From a virus: a stretch of DNA of 28,940 nt. The DNA is taken from positions 1 through 28,940 of the IMG/VR virus record IMGVR_UViG_3300017987_002324. One strand, given 5' to 3'. The notes under the pieces were generated by a model. The model ran no database searches, was not told the origin of the DNA, and worked only from the letters and a program-made list of their open reading frames with translations. Below, piece after piece: positions 5,961 to 13,308 of the stretch. Numbering within the stretch: position 1 is the stretch's first letter; every line of letters starts with the position of its first letter. Both the position numbers and the translations under genes were made by a program.

Positions 5961-7276
5961 TTTCCCCCGTCTTTCCGGGCCGGCTTCGGCCTGACGTTCT
6001 TTCGAGTCGCCCGGATCTCTTCCTCCGTCGCGCCCCCGCCGGCCGCGTATCGGCGGATTATGACATCGGCAAATATCGGATCCTTTTCGATGATCCGGGC
6101 CCGCCGGCCCTCCCGATCCGACCCTATTAAGGCCGTCCCGCTGCCGCCGAATGGATCCAGGACCAGGTCGCCGGGCTTCGATGAATTTTGAATAAACCGC
6201 TGGAAAAGCCCCAGGGGTTTCTGTTCCGGATGAATCGATTTTCTGGCCGGGATCGGCGGGACCTCGAGGATATCCGCCTCAAATCGCTGGTCCTGGAAAT
6301 AATGCTTCCCGCCATTCCATCCGTAAAGGATCGGCTGTCCGGCCCTCTTCCCCGTTCTCCCGATTATCGCCTGTCCGTGCCTGGCCTTGTAATCCCCCGG
6401 GCTGATCCCGGCGCCGGCCTTGATCCAAACCAGGACCGCATCCGGGACAAAGCCGGCTTTTCGGATAGCATATAGAAAAATCGGATAGGTTGGGAATCCC
6501 GCGCATAGGTAGAAAGCGGCCCCCTTCCGGACGTTTTCGGCCATCCTGTCAACGGCTGCGATCGAAAATTCAATAAACTGATCGTCCGTCATGGCGCCGG
6601 CCGGGCCTGGGCCGTCGATGTTGGTCGGCGGATCCGTTAGGATCAGGTCGGCCTTTTCCCCTTCCATGATCGCCTCGTATGGCCAGGCTTCGGTCGCGTC
6701 CCCGCATATAAGGCGATGATCGCCCAGGTCGAACATGTCCCCCGGCTTGGAAACCGGGTCGACCTCCGGCGCTGGGATTTCGTCCTCTTCGATCAGCATG
6801 GGGCCGGGCCCGAATTTTTCTACAATGGCATCAAGGGGGGTCTGCTCTTTTGTGTCGATCGCGTACTCGGAAAGCGGAATCTCTTCCTTGTATGGATCGA
6901 CCAGCTCCGCGACCGCCTGGTCGTCGTATTCCCCGAACCGTTGATTTGCCCGCAGGGCCAGGCGGATCCGCTCCGCTTCGTTTTCTGGAAAATTCAGGCT
7001 GATCTGGATCTTGACGTCCGGCTTGTATTTCAGCCGGTGCCGCATCGCCTGATATCGCATATTCCCGCCGCCGGTCTGATATCGGCCCGTATCCTCCGCC
7101 GGATATTCCCCGTATTCCCCCCCCGCCGGCCAGCAGACCAGGTTTTCAAATTGGCCCAGCTCTTCCAGGCTGGCGGCCAGGGCGTCAAGCTTTTCCTCTT
7201 TTATCCGCCTTGGGTTCTGGCCCCATGGCTCGATCTTGTCAAACCGGACCTTTTTAAAAATCGGCTTTCTATGCAT
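5957..7276 (-). CDS. ParB-like domain fused to DNA N-methyltransferase (motif IV variant DPPT)
   Basis: A 439-residue two-domain protein. Residues 8-85 resemble the ParB/Srx N-terminal fold (FDKIEPWGQNPRRIKEEKLDALAASLEELGQ, then a strand with NMRYQAM). From about 165 a beta-class N6-adenine/N4-cytosine methyltransferase follows: DHRLICGDA, TDPPTNID (motif IV, 214-221), HPEQKPLGLF (349-358) and DPFGGSGT (motif I, 374-381). This fusion is common in phages. The aromatic residue of DPPY, which stacks on the flipped target base, is threonine here, so activity may be altered. ATG at 7276 overlaps the previous stop as TGATG with a GGGG ribosome site. An upstream extension to 7396 lies inside the previous gene and is rejected. 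Confidence 0.88.
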   Translation of the reverse strand: MHRKPIFKKVRFDKIEPWGQNPRRIKEEKLDALAASLEELGQFENLVCWPAGGEYGEYPAEDTGRYQTGGGNMRYQAMRHRLKYKPDVKIQISLNFPENEAERIRLALRANQRFGEYDDQAVAELVDPYKEEIPLSEYAIDTKEQTPLDAIVEKFGPGPMLIEEDEIPAPEVDPVSKPGDMFDLGDHRLICGDATEAWPYEAIMEGEKADLILTDPPTNIDGPGPAGAMTDDQFIEFSIAAVDRMAENVRKGAAFYLCAGFPTYPIFLYAIRKAGFVPDAVLVWIKAGAGISPGDYKARHGQAIIGRTGKRAGQPILYGWNGGKHYFQDQRFEADILEVPPIPARKSIHPEQKPLGLFQRFIQNSSKPGDLVLDPFGGSGTALIGSDREGRRARIIEKDPIFADVIIRRYAAGGGATEEEIRATRKNVRPKPARKDGGK

Positions 7277-7812
7277 CAGGTCCCCGTTTTTGATTTCCCG
7301 TTTCTGGCCATGGTTAAAATATGCTCGGCGTTGGCTTTCACTCCAGCATGGGCCGCCTCGATCCGCGTTTCGAATTGCTTGACCGTGGCCTCGCATCTGG
7401 AATTTATCCCAGATATTCCCTTTTCAATTTCCCCTATAGACCGGGTCTGCTCTGACTGCGCCCGCTGGATTGACCCGATCGCGCTGGTGGAAATCGCGCT
7501 GTCTCTTTTGATCTTATCAACGACGACCCGGATTTCCGTCAGGTGGCCGTTCTTTGTCTTGAAATCCCGGGATTTCTTCAATTCCCGGATCCATATCGGA
7601 ACATTGGCCACAAAAACAATAATAGCGGTATAAACGACCCCCGGCCAGGTTGTCGGGGTTTCTTCCGGTTGCCCAGGGATCCGGTCGATGGCGGCCGGCT
7701 GTCCGGCCTCCTCCTGGGTCCGCGGTCGGCTGCTGGCGACCGTGAAAATCAAAAGTCCGGCCAAAAGGCCGGCGGCGAATAGGGCGAAAACCGCCCGGCG
7801 CCTCTTTATCAT
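7276..7812 (-). CDS. Membrane protein with coiled coil, possible lysis accessory
   Basis: A 178-residue protein with a basic N-terminus and hydrophobic segment (about 7-26, AVFALFAAGLLAGLLIFTVA), a short Pro/Glu-rich linker, a second hydrophobic segment (about 56-75, WPGVVYTAIIVFVANVPIW), then a long helical region of about 100 residues that looks coiled-coil. The start overlaps the previous stop as ATGA and its stop overlaps the next start. Two transmembrane segments and a place in the lysis cluster suggest a holin- or spanin-like role, but no specific family is recognised. Confidence 0.6.
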   Translation of the reverse strand: MIKRRRAVFALFAAGLLAGLLIFTVASSRPRTQEEAGQPAAIDRIPGQPEETPTTWPGVVYTAIIVFVANVPIWIRELKKSRDFKTKNGHLTEIRVVVDKIKRDSAISTSAIGSIQRAQSEQTRSIGEIEKGISGINSRCEATVKQFETRIEAAHAGVKANAEHILTMARNGKSKTGT

Positions 7813-8144
7813 TTCTCGCCCGCCCGCATCCGCTTGATTTCGTCCTTCAATTCCCGATAATGCTTCAAAAAATCGGCGTTGACCAGGAAAAAAGCGTCCC
7901 CGACTTCCGGGGCCAGCTCAAGGATGGGGTCCAGCCGAACCAGCCAGCCGCCCTCTTCCATGCTGGCGACCCCGACGGGGTTGATCTCGACCGCTTCCCC
8001 AGGCTTTAAAACGTCGTAGCTTGGGAAAAATGCCGGGTTATATCCTGTGTAGCATGTCGCGCAAATCGCGCAAATCAGCAGGATTCCCGGAATTAACCGC
8101 CTTGTCGCATGCGGCATGTAGTTTTTTCCGCGTTTTGATGTCAT
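7809..8144 (-). CDS. Small secreted or membrane-anchored protein with Cys-rich signal segment
   Basis: The frame encodes up to 111 residues. The ATG at 8144 and an internal ATG at 8117 (MPHATRRLIPG) are both possible, and neither has a strong ribosome site. A basic stretch is followed by a hydrophobic segment containing four cysteines (LLICAICATCYTGYN), then a roughly 70-residue soluble domain ending in a charged helix. The cysteines do not make a clean lipobox, so a lipoprotein such as an outer spanin is possible rather than shown. It overlaps the preceding 64-residue gene by about 80-107 bases in another frame, an arrangement seen in lysis cassettes. Confidence 0.55.
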   Translation of the reverse strand: MTSKRGKNYMPHATRRLIPGILLICAICATCYTGYNPAFFPSYDVLKPGEAVEINPVGVASMEEGGWLVRLDPILELAPEVGDAFFLVNADFLKHYRELKDEIKRMRAGEK

Positions 8145-8232
8145 TTTGCTTTTTGATCTCCGTTGTGATTTCGGTTTTTAAATCGATGATTTTCTCGACC
8201 GCCTTGATTATCGCCCCTAAATCGGCCGCCAT
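8038..8232 (-). CDS. Small helical protein, 64 residues
   Basis: ATG at 8232-8230 follows an AGGGGG ribosome site by 7 bases, 13 bases after the endolysin stop. The product is a charged helical protein (VEKIIDLKTEITTEIKKQ and similar) with one cysteine and no transmembrane segment. Its 3' half overlaps the following gene in another frame. The function is unknown. Placement just after the endolysin suggests co-expression with lysis genes. The overlap leaves some doubt about which frame dominates. Confidence 0.5.
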   Translation of the reverse strand: MAADLGAIIKAVEKIIDLKTEITTEIKKQNDIKTRKKLHAACDKAVNSGNPADLRDLRDMLHRI

Positions 8233-8245
8233 GAAAAGCCCCCTT

Positions 8246-8902
8246 TCACGCCTGTTTAAAGGCGTCGCAAATTTTAAAATTCAATCCTCTGTATCCTAAA
8301 CGATCCGCCCGGATATAGGCGTTCCGCTCGATGGCTTCCCGATGATAAATATATCTTTTCAGGATCCAGGCCAGGTCTGGGTTTTCCTTGACCATCTCCC
8401 GGGCCCCGATTAAACAGACCTCCGTTCTGGCGTAATCCTCCGGCTGGCGCCCGGCGTCATAGATTTCCCTAAGATATCCCAGGGAATCTTTGAAGATAAG
8501 CTCTTCGAATGCCGTATTTCCGGCGATAACGTCTTCCGGCCTCCGGCTCGGGGATCCCCCGCCGCCGGCGTGAATAATAACCTCCCGATGGCCCAGGATG
8601 GCCGTATGAACCGCCCGGCCGGCATCATTGAACCAATAAACAAAATCCCCCGCCTCCCGGTCCTCTGGATCGACGACCTGGCCGCGCTCAAGGTGCCGGC
8701 GGAACAGCCCGTCCGCCGTGAAATCCTCCCCGCGGTTGATCGTGCCGCCCAGGATCTGCAGCTCGATATTAAACCCGCTGCAGTCAAAACCTGCGTGATC
8801 ATCGCCGCCCCAGATATAAGGCCGGCCGACCCATTGGACCGCGTACCAGGCCAGGGTTTTTTTCGTTATTTCCTGGGTTGGGAAAGCCCCATAAAATGGC
8901 AT
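8246..8902 (-). CDS. NlpC/P60-family endolysin
   Basis: A 218-residue predicted cell-wall hydrolase. The N-terminal two-thirds match the NlpC/P60 papain-like fold: GRPYIWGGDDHAGFDCSG (residues 26-43) with catalytic Cys41, then GDFVYW and AVHTAILG with His99, and a third polar position at IIHAGGG (His111). Members usually cleave within peptidoglycan peptides. A C-terminal helical region of about 70 residues may bind the wall. There is no signal peptide, so a holin would be needed for release. GGGGAG lies about 8 bases before the ATG. Holin-like genes are upstream in the same leftward unit. Confidence 0.88.
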   Translation of the reverse strand: MPFYGAFPTQEITKKTLAWYAVQWVGRPYIWGGDDHAGFDCSGFNIELQILGGTINRGEDFTADGLFRRHLERGQVVDPEDREAGDFVYWFNDAGRAVHTAILGHREVIIHAGGGGSPSRRPEDVIAGNTAFEELIFKDSLGYLREIYDAGRQPEDYARTEVCLIGAREMVKENPDLAWILKRYIYHREAIERNAYIRADRLGYRGLNFKICDAFKQA

Positions 8903-9015
8903 GTTTGCTCTCTCCCCTTGTTTAGCGCCCGGCCGGGTTGGGCCCCCGGCCGGGCATCTGGAGGATAATATGAAGGGATCAGGACCCCTTGGCCCTTTTC
9001 CTTTCGACGGAATCC

Positions 9016-9195
9016 TTATTTTTTCCGCGGGGCCGGTTGCCGGGGCGTCCCCCTGTTCCCTTTCCCTCTCGAGGATCCGTCCCGCCGGCGCTGGCCCCCG
9101 CAGGCGCCTCGGCTTCCGCGTCCTGGGTTCCCTCGGCTGGATCCCCTGGTCGCCGCCTGAATCCCCGCTGGCTTGGTGTTGATATTCTCCGACAT
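9016..9195 (-). CDS. Doubtful 59-residue basic frame in the endolysin-holin gap (possibly frameshifted gene, to 8979)
   Basis: The 300-base gap between the holin-like and endolysin genes has no convincing single frame. ATG at 9195 gives MSENINTKPAGIQAAT and then a low-complexity Gly/Arg tail ending at 9016. A neighbouring frame, with no good start, reads a more protein-like end (EGTQDAEAEAPAGASAGG and, further on, NKDSVERKRAKGS) and stops at 8979. A frameshift joining the two, programmed or from a sequence error, would make a protein of about 70 residues. A long GC-rich inverted repeat (CCCGGCCGGG twice) lies at about 8930-8955, without a T-run. Confidence 0.3.
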   Translation of the reverse strand: MSENINTKPAGIQAATRGSSRGNPGRGSRGACGGQRRRDGSSRGKGNRGTPRQPAPRKK

Positions 9196-9202
9196 GGCGG
9201 GC

Positions 9203-9610
9203 CTACAGTTTATCCTTGACCTGGGCCTTGATCGCCTTCCACCAGCCATTGGAAACGCCCCAGGTATAAACCGTATACGCCGCCAGCGGAAAAACCGCCA
9301 GGCTTTCGAATTGATAGAGCGTTATAGCCGTCCCGATCGCCGATAGAATGAAGGAAAATGCATATCCCCGCCAGCCGCTGGCTGTCGACCCAAAAATTTT
9401 TTCAAATCCGATTTTCAGCAGCTGGGTCAATCCGTAAACCCCGCCGGCCAGCAGGGTCTGGATCGCCAGGATGACGGCCGGATCCAGGATCCCAGAAAAC
9501 GGCCAGTCGACCTCCGCCTGATCCTGAATCCCGACGGCCGCAAGGGCCGGCATGGCCGCCAGAAACAAAACGGTCAAAACCGCCGCCAGTAAAACATAAT
9601 TTTTCCTCAT
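9203..9610 (-). CDS. Holin-like membrane protein
   Basis: A 135-residue protein with an N-terminal signal or membrane segment (YVLLAAVLTVLFLAAMPALAA) and three further hydrophobic segments (about residues 43-67, 85-103 and 106-125), with a basic C-terminus ending in KDKL. Size, topology and position just upstream of the endolysin are typical of holins, and the GLTQLLKIGF helix resembles part of some holin families, but no specific class is assigned. ATG at 9610 follows GGAGG by 5 bases. An upstream ATG at 9637 lacks a ribosome site and overlaps the previous gene. Confidence 0.65.
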   Translation of the reverse strand: MRKNYVLLAAVLTVLFLAAMPALAAVGIQDQAEVDWPFSGILDPAVILAIQTLLAGGVYGLTQLLKIGFEKIFGSTASGWRGYAFSFILSAIGTAITLYQFESLAVFPLAAYTVYTWGVSNGWWKAIKAQVKDKL

Positions 9611-9626
9611 AGGTGCCTCCGTTTTT

Positions 9627-9929
9627 TTATTCCGCATCCGGGCCGGCTGATATAAACAAAACTTCCGCCGCCCGGGCGATTCCTTCCCGGCATTCGTCCA
9701 GATTGTGCAGCAGGCCGTCGATGTCGGTTTCCGTCAATTTCCGGATCTCAATCCGAATCCGGGCCTGATCCTTCCGAATCTCCGCAAACCAGATTTCCCC
9801 CCGGGCCCATCCGATCGCGCCGGCCAGCAAAACGCCGACCAGGCCGCCGATCAGATAATACTTGATCCGCCGGAAAGCATCCCCAATGGGGTCATTATTC
9901 CGGACCCGGGCATCCGTGGCCTTTCTCAT
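9627..9929 (-). CDS. Single-pass membrane protein with helical tail (possible inner spanin)
   Basis: A 100-residue protein that starts with ATG at 9929, sharing one base with the previous stop (TGATG). After a basic cytoplasmic N-terminus there is one transmembrane segment (about 29-46, YLIGGLVGVLLAGAIGWA), then a charged helix (FAEIRKDQARIRIEIRKLTETD) and a short C-terminal part with one cysteine. An N-in anchor followed by a periplasmic helix is the layout of inner-membrane spanins, but the protein is short and no family signature is present. The longer frame upstream to 10304 overlaps two other genes and is rejected. Confidence 0.6.
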   Translation of the reverse strand: MRKATDARVRNNDPIGDAFRRIKYYLIGGLVGVLLAGAIGWARGEIWFAEIRKDQARIRIEIRKLTETDIDGLLHNLDECREGIARAAEVLFISAGPDAE

Positions 9930-10090
9930 CACGCCCCCGCGGAAAAAAGCGCCGCGATTAAAAGCGCCATGATAACGATCCCCAGCCAGCCGGCGACCCG
10001 GGAAAAACTTCCCTTTTCGCCTTGTTCGATCTGGGCGACCAGACGGGCGATGAAAAAAAACCCGATCATAAAACCAATGGCTTGAATCAT
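9929..10090 (-). CDS. Small membrane protein, 53 residues, possible holin or antiholin
   Basis: This short frame starts with an ATGA overlap on the previous stop and ends in a TGATG overlap with the next start, so it fits exactly into the operon. The product begins MIQAIGFMIGFFFIARLVAQ, a first hydrophobic segment, then a short polar turn (IEQGEKGSFSR) and a second hydrophobic segment (VAGWLGIVIMALLIAALFSAGA). Two short transmembrane segments joined by a charged turn is a common small-holin topology. Identity is not certain. GGAGGG lies about 5 bases upstream of the ATG. Confidence 0.62.
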   Translation of the reverse strand: MIQAIGFMIGFFFIARLVAQIEQGEKGSFSRVAGWLGIVIMALLIAALFSAGA

Positions 10091-10416
10091 GGGACCCTCC
10101 TTTTTTCGTCCGGGGCGATGGTCCGCTTCCCGGCTTTCTCTGTGATTTTGTATTTCCGGCCGATCTCCAGGCCCTCCGCCGGGACCTCATCGATGACCAG
10201 GGCATGGCCATCCTCGAATAAAACGACCGTTTTTCCGTTGTGTTGGATTTGATCCTCCAGGACGCCCTCGGCGATGACATCCCCAGGATCCAGGGCCCGC
10301 TCAATCTTCGCCGTCGTTATTGAAACGATTGCGATCATGGCCCCCAATATGACCGCCAGGGCCAGGGGGCCGATCCAGACGCTGGAAAATTTCCGATGGG
10401 TAGAATCCAGCCTCAT
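10087..10416 (-). CDS. Single-pass membrane protein, 109 residues
   Basis: ATG at 10416 overlaps the stop of the gene at 10413-11702 as ATGA. Residues about 13-34 (VWIGPLALAVILGAMIAIVSIT) form one membrane segment. The rest is a small beta-rich domain (GKTVVLFEDGHALVIDEV, RKYKITEKAGKRTI) outside it. No family is recognised. Residues upstream of this ATG in the same frame overlap the previous gene and are not used. It is one of four small membrane proteins in a row between the putative glycosidase and the endolysin. Confidence 0.6.
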   Translation of the reverse strand: MRLDSTHRKFSSVWIGPLALAVILGAMIAIVSITTAKIERALDPGDVIAEGVLEDQIQHNGKTVVLFEDGHALVIDEVPAEGLEIGRKYKITEKAGKRTIAPDEKRRVP

Positions 10417-11702
10417 TTCATCGGCTCCCATCGTTCCCAGCCGGCGTCCCCGTAGGCGGCGACATGGGCATTTATCGCTTTGTTTAAGCGCTTGGCCTCT
10501 TCGGTCTTTGTGAAAACCTCCCGCTGGAAACATTCCGCCAGGGGCCAGGTCCGGACCTCGTCGCCGACCTTAAACTTTCGGACCGCAGCCGCTGGCTCGC
10601 ATCCTTCCGGATATCCCTGCAGGGTGCGGAAAAACGTCATCTGATATCCGACCGGCTTATTTTTTAGGGCCCCTTTTTTCATGACGTGCCGCAGCAGATG
10701 GCCCGTCTGGCTTGGCGATCCCTGGGCCCATATTTTCGCCGGCTGATCGCCCGGGCTATAAAGCGCCGTGCCTTCGGCCTTCTCTTTTTCCGCGCCGGCG
10801 CCGGCATCCCCGCCTAACCACCAGACGGACGGGGCCCCCCAGGCCGACCCGAAATAAACGTCGACATCCGTCCCGATGTTTTCCGGGATAGAATATCCGT
10901 GATTGATCGTCTGGACCTCCCGGCGCTTGTATGGGCCCAGAAAAAAATCCGATCCGATCGTCCCGTTACAGTATTCCGTCGGGCTCCCGTTGTAATAGGG
11001 GCATCGATCTTGACCAGAAAACGGCGCCTTCGCCGCCTCGGAATCGGTGATGTCCATATACAACTTGACCATCTTGACCATGTTGGCCATGTTGGATTCT
11101 GAATAAATCGTCCGGGCCCAATCCGCGACCTTGTGCAGCATGCGATGATTCCCACCGTGGGCGATTTCGTTTTCCGGGCAGTATCCGGCCGCGATTTCCC
11201 CATAAACCCGCCTCTCGACATCCAGGCAAGCATTAATGAAATCGATCTGATACGGCCATCCCCGCTCGTCCATAAAGCCGGCGACTCCGTTGACGTTGTT
11301 CCGGAAAACGATATCTGAATATCTCGGCATGAATCCGACCTGCAGGGCCCGATTTCCGGCGTCTTTCAGGATCTCCAGGGCATCCTCGAGCATTCGGAGA
11401 TATTTTGGCCGGACCGTTTTCAGAATAAACGGCTCGCCGGCCTTTTTCGCCCGGGGAAACGGACAGCATTTATGAACATATGCGTTCCCGGGGTCATCCA
11501 GGCGCAGGCCGTACCACCAGGAAAAAAACTTGATCGCGCCGACATGCTTTTCCGAAAACCAGGCCGCCGTCCGGGCCAGCTGCTCCCGGGCGTAGTTTTT
11601 GGTCGCCGCCTCCCACCATAGGGGGGCAAACCAGCCGAAAATACAGCCCATGACATCGGCCTGTAAATATCGAAGTTTCCATTCTTTCGTTTTGTCCGCC
11701 AT
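10413..11702 (-). CDS. Putative TIM-barrel glycosidase-like protein
   Basis: A 429-residue protein without signal peptide. I do not recognise a precise family, but its alternation of strands and helices looks like a beta/alpha barrel: GCIFGWFAPLWW, AIKFFSWWYGLRLDDP, LRMLEDALEILKDAGNRALQVGFMPRYSD, and YCPENEIAHGGN. In clan GH-A glycosidases the acid/base residue follows an Asn at the end of strand four; Asn178-Glu179 here could be that pair. The high Trp and Tyr content also suits sugar binding. Its place at the head of the lysis block suggests cell-wall or polysaccharide degradation, or a virion enzyme. ATG at 11702 follows AAGGACGG, one base after the previous stop. Confidence 0.5.
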   Translation of the reverse strand: MADKTKEWKLRYLQADVMGCIFGWFAPLWWEAATKNYAREQLARTAAWFSEKHVGAIKFFSWWYGLRLDDPGNAYVHKCCPFPRAKKAGEPFILKTVRPKYLRMLEDALEILKDAGNRALQVGFMPRYSDIVFRNNVNGVAGFMDERGWPYQIDFINACLDVERRVYGEIAAGYCPENEIAHGGNHRMLHKVADWARTIYSESNMANMVKMVKLYMDITDSEAAKAPFSGQDRCPYYNGSPTEYCNGTIGSDFFLGPYKRREVQTINHGYSIPENIGTDVDVYFGSAWGAPSVWWLGGDAGAGAEKEKAEGTALYSPGDQPAKIWAQGSPSQTGHLLRHVMKKGALKNKPVGYQMTFFRTLQGYPEGCEPAAAVRKFKVGDEVRTWPLAECFQREVFTKTEEAKRLNKAINAHVAAYGDAGWERWEPMK

Positions 11703-11703
11703 G

Positions 11704-11889
11704 TCAATCCGTCCTTTCTTCCAAAATACCATTTTTTCCGCAATCGAAACAATGGTATTTTTTCGATTCTGGGTAATAAATAAACAACTTGGCGCCGCAG
11801 TCCGGGCATTTGCCGGCGTAAACATGGGCGCCGGCCAGCATTTTTTCGGTCATCCGAATGTTGGCCCCGTCGATTTTAATCGTGATCAT
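11704..11889 (-). CDS. Small zinc-ribbon protein
   Basis: A 61-residue protein with a single zinc ribbon: CPDCGAKLFIYYPESKKYHCFDCGKNG, i.e. two CxxC knuckles about 17 residues apart, like those in primase, transcription factor and many small phage zinc proteins. It may bind nucleic acid or bridge proteins. No catalytic domain is present. The start MITIKID at 11889 overlaps the previous gene by 14 bases. The ribosome site is weak, and longer upstream forms overlap that gene further. Confidence 0.7.
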   Translation of the reverse strand: MITIKIDGANIRMTEKMLAGAHVYAGKCPDCGAKLFIYYPESKKYHCFDCGKNGILEERTD

Positions 11890-12190
11890 TTTCCGCAATC
11901 GTCCAGGATCCGGTCCGGTAGTGTGACCCGCTGTCTTCCGGCTTTTTTCCCTCTGGCCATAGGACCTCAACCTTTACGACTTCCGCGGTCGTCACGCCTT
12001 GGCCGTCTGGGCCAAAATGGACCGACTGCCTGACCAGGGTTTCCTGCGTGGCCGTGCCCAAAAACTCAACGACAGCCCTAAAAATCGGCAGCAGCCGGGC
12101 GCCGTCCAGCAGCCCGGCCGGGCTTTTTTCGATGTCGTGGATCGTCTTTTCAAACCGGGATATAACTTCTTTTTTCGTCCCGGCCATCAT
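11876..12190 (-). CDS. Hypothetical protein, 104 residues
   Basis: It starts with ATGATG overlapping the previous stop (TGA at 12189-12187), so either Met may be used. The product is predicted to be a small alpha/beta protein: an N-terminal helical half (KEVISRFEKTIHDIEKS) and a C-terminal strand-rich half with VVKVEVLWPEG and SHYRTGSWTIAE. No known domain, transmembrane segment or Cys motif is present. It is placed in the leftward early block between the coiled-coil protein and the zinc ribbon. Confidence 0.62.
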   Translation of the reverse strand: MMAGTKKEVISRFEKTIHDIEKSPAGLLDGARLLPIFRAVVEFLGTATQETLVRQSVHFGPDGQGVTTAEVVKVEVLWPEGKKPEDSGSHYRTGSWTIAENDHD

Positions 12191-12924
12191 CGCCTCCCGG
12201 TGCTGGTTTTCGATTTGAAGACGACCCCCGGGACCTTGATCTGGTCGTGATATTTCCGGGCGATGGCCCCCAGCTCGGATGTGTTGGGGATCATCAGCTG
12301 AAACGGGCGCCCGTCAATGTTGATCGTCCTGGGGATTTCGTTTTCGTTTTCGATTTCGGCGTACCATGTCTCGATGGTATAAACGCCGGATTTGCTTTTC
12401 GGGGGGGCGGCCGCCTTCGCCTCCTGGGCCAGGCCCATGGTTCCCCGCTTGGCCTCCCGCTTGGCCTCCTCTTCCTTTCGGGCCGCCATCCTCATCCGCA
12501 GGTCGGCCTCCTCTTCGTCGCCGGATTCCATCGCGTCGATGGCTTTTTCCATGTCTTTCTCGGCCTCTTTCCGCAGCCGCTCCTCTTCCTGCCGGCGGGC
12601 CTCGTCCGCCTTCCGCTTGGCCTCTGCGGCCTCTGCTTTCTTCCGTTGCCGGTATCGGGCGATTAAAAGCCCCGTCTGGGTGATGATCCGGTTCGGCTCT
12701 TTCAGCAGCCGGTCCCGCAGGTCCCGGATTTCATCATAAGCCGCCTTCGCCTTTTTCCGGGCCGGCTCCAGTTCGCCCCTGATCATCTTGACCATGTCCT
12801 TGGCGTCGCTGTATACCGCCTCGACCCGGCCCAGGTCTTCGTCCGTCTGGATCTCGGTCTTGATTTTCTCCAGGGCCTGCGCTGAAAAGCTCTCGACGTT
12901 CTGGGTTAATTTTTTTGTTTCCAT
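12187..12924 (-). CDS. Coiled-coil phage protein, 245 residues
   Basis: The start METKKLTQ at 12924 is preceded by GGAGG with 5 bases spacing; the ATG four codons earlier sits on that site and is rejected. Residues about 20-170 form a long charged helix or coiled coil, very rich in Lys, Glu, Ala and Arg (for example KKAEAAEAKRKADEARRQ). About 60-65 residues at the C-terminus form a beta-rich end (GVYTIETWYAEI to VPGVVFKSKTS). Proteins with this plan (a helical N-terminus around a KIKTEIQ-like region and a small C-terminal domain) are common in early phage regions, but their role is not established. It may act as a scaffold for replication or recombination proteins. Confidence 0.7.
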   Translation of the reverse strand: METKKLTQNVESFSAQALEKIKTEIQTDEDLGRVEAVYSDAKDMVKMIRGELEPARKKAKAAYDEIRDLRDRLLKEPNRIITQTGLLIARYRQRKKAEAAEAKRKADEARRQEEERLRKEAEKDMEKAIDAMESGDEEEADLRMRMAARKEEEAKREAKRGTMGLAQEAKAAAPPKSKSGVYTIETWYAEIENENEIPRTINIDGRPFQLMIPNTSELGAIARKYHDQIKVPGVVFKSKTSTGRR

Positions 12925-12951
12925 GTTATCCTCCATTTTTTTTGTCGGGAA

Positions 12952-13308
12952 TCAATCCCGCTTGATGGTTTTTTTCTTGACCTCGACCTCGCCGAACGAT
13001 GCCGGCGCCGATTCCGGCCCGGAAATCAGAAAGGTCCGGTCTTTGTTGATCCGGCTTTTTTTCGTCTTCGACCCGTCGGGAAACAGGATGTTTTCGCTGG
13101 CCAAGACCCGCAGGGCGCCGCCCTGGTCCCAAAAAATCAGATATCCGGGCCGCTGGCGCTGGATCGTCCCGCCTCCGGTGATCGTTCCGATCAGATCCTG
13201 GCAGAAAAAAATCCTGACGATGATCCCCTTCCCATGCCGGCTTAAAATTTCCAGCCGCACCTCCGATTGAAGGTCAAAATACTGTTCGAAGTCGCAATTT
13301 TCGCTCAT
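12952..13308 (-). CDS. Hypothetical protein, 118 residues
   Basis: Start and previous stop form an ATGA overlap. The protein looks beta-rich (EVRLEILSRHGKGIIVRIFFCQDLIGTITGGG, GYLIFWDQGGALRVLASENILFP), suggestive of an SH3- or OB-like small barrel, followed by a basic C-terminus ending KKKTIKRD. No family is recognised. The beta-rich fold and basic tail could suit RNA or DNA binding, but this is inference. It lies between the MazG-like gene and the coiled-coil protein. Confidence 0.62.
   Translation of the reverse strand: MSENCDFEQYFDLQSEVRLEILSRHGKGIIVRIFFCQDLIGTITGGGTIQRQRPGYLIFWDQGGALRVLASENILFPDGSKTKKSRINKDRTFLISGPESAPASFGEVEVKKKTIKRD

Noticed and set aside
6505-6525. A 17-base match (GGTAGAAAGCGGCCCCC) between about 6509 and 21425
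   Set aside because: One copy is inside the methyltransferase coding sequence; short, GC-rich and with no shared context.
6716-7633. Plus-strand open frame of 305 codons opposite the ParB-methyltransferase
   Set aside because: No start signal and the composition expected of a complement of the minus-strand gene.
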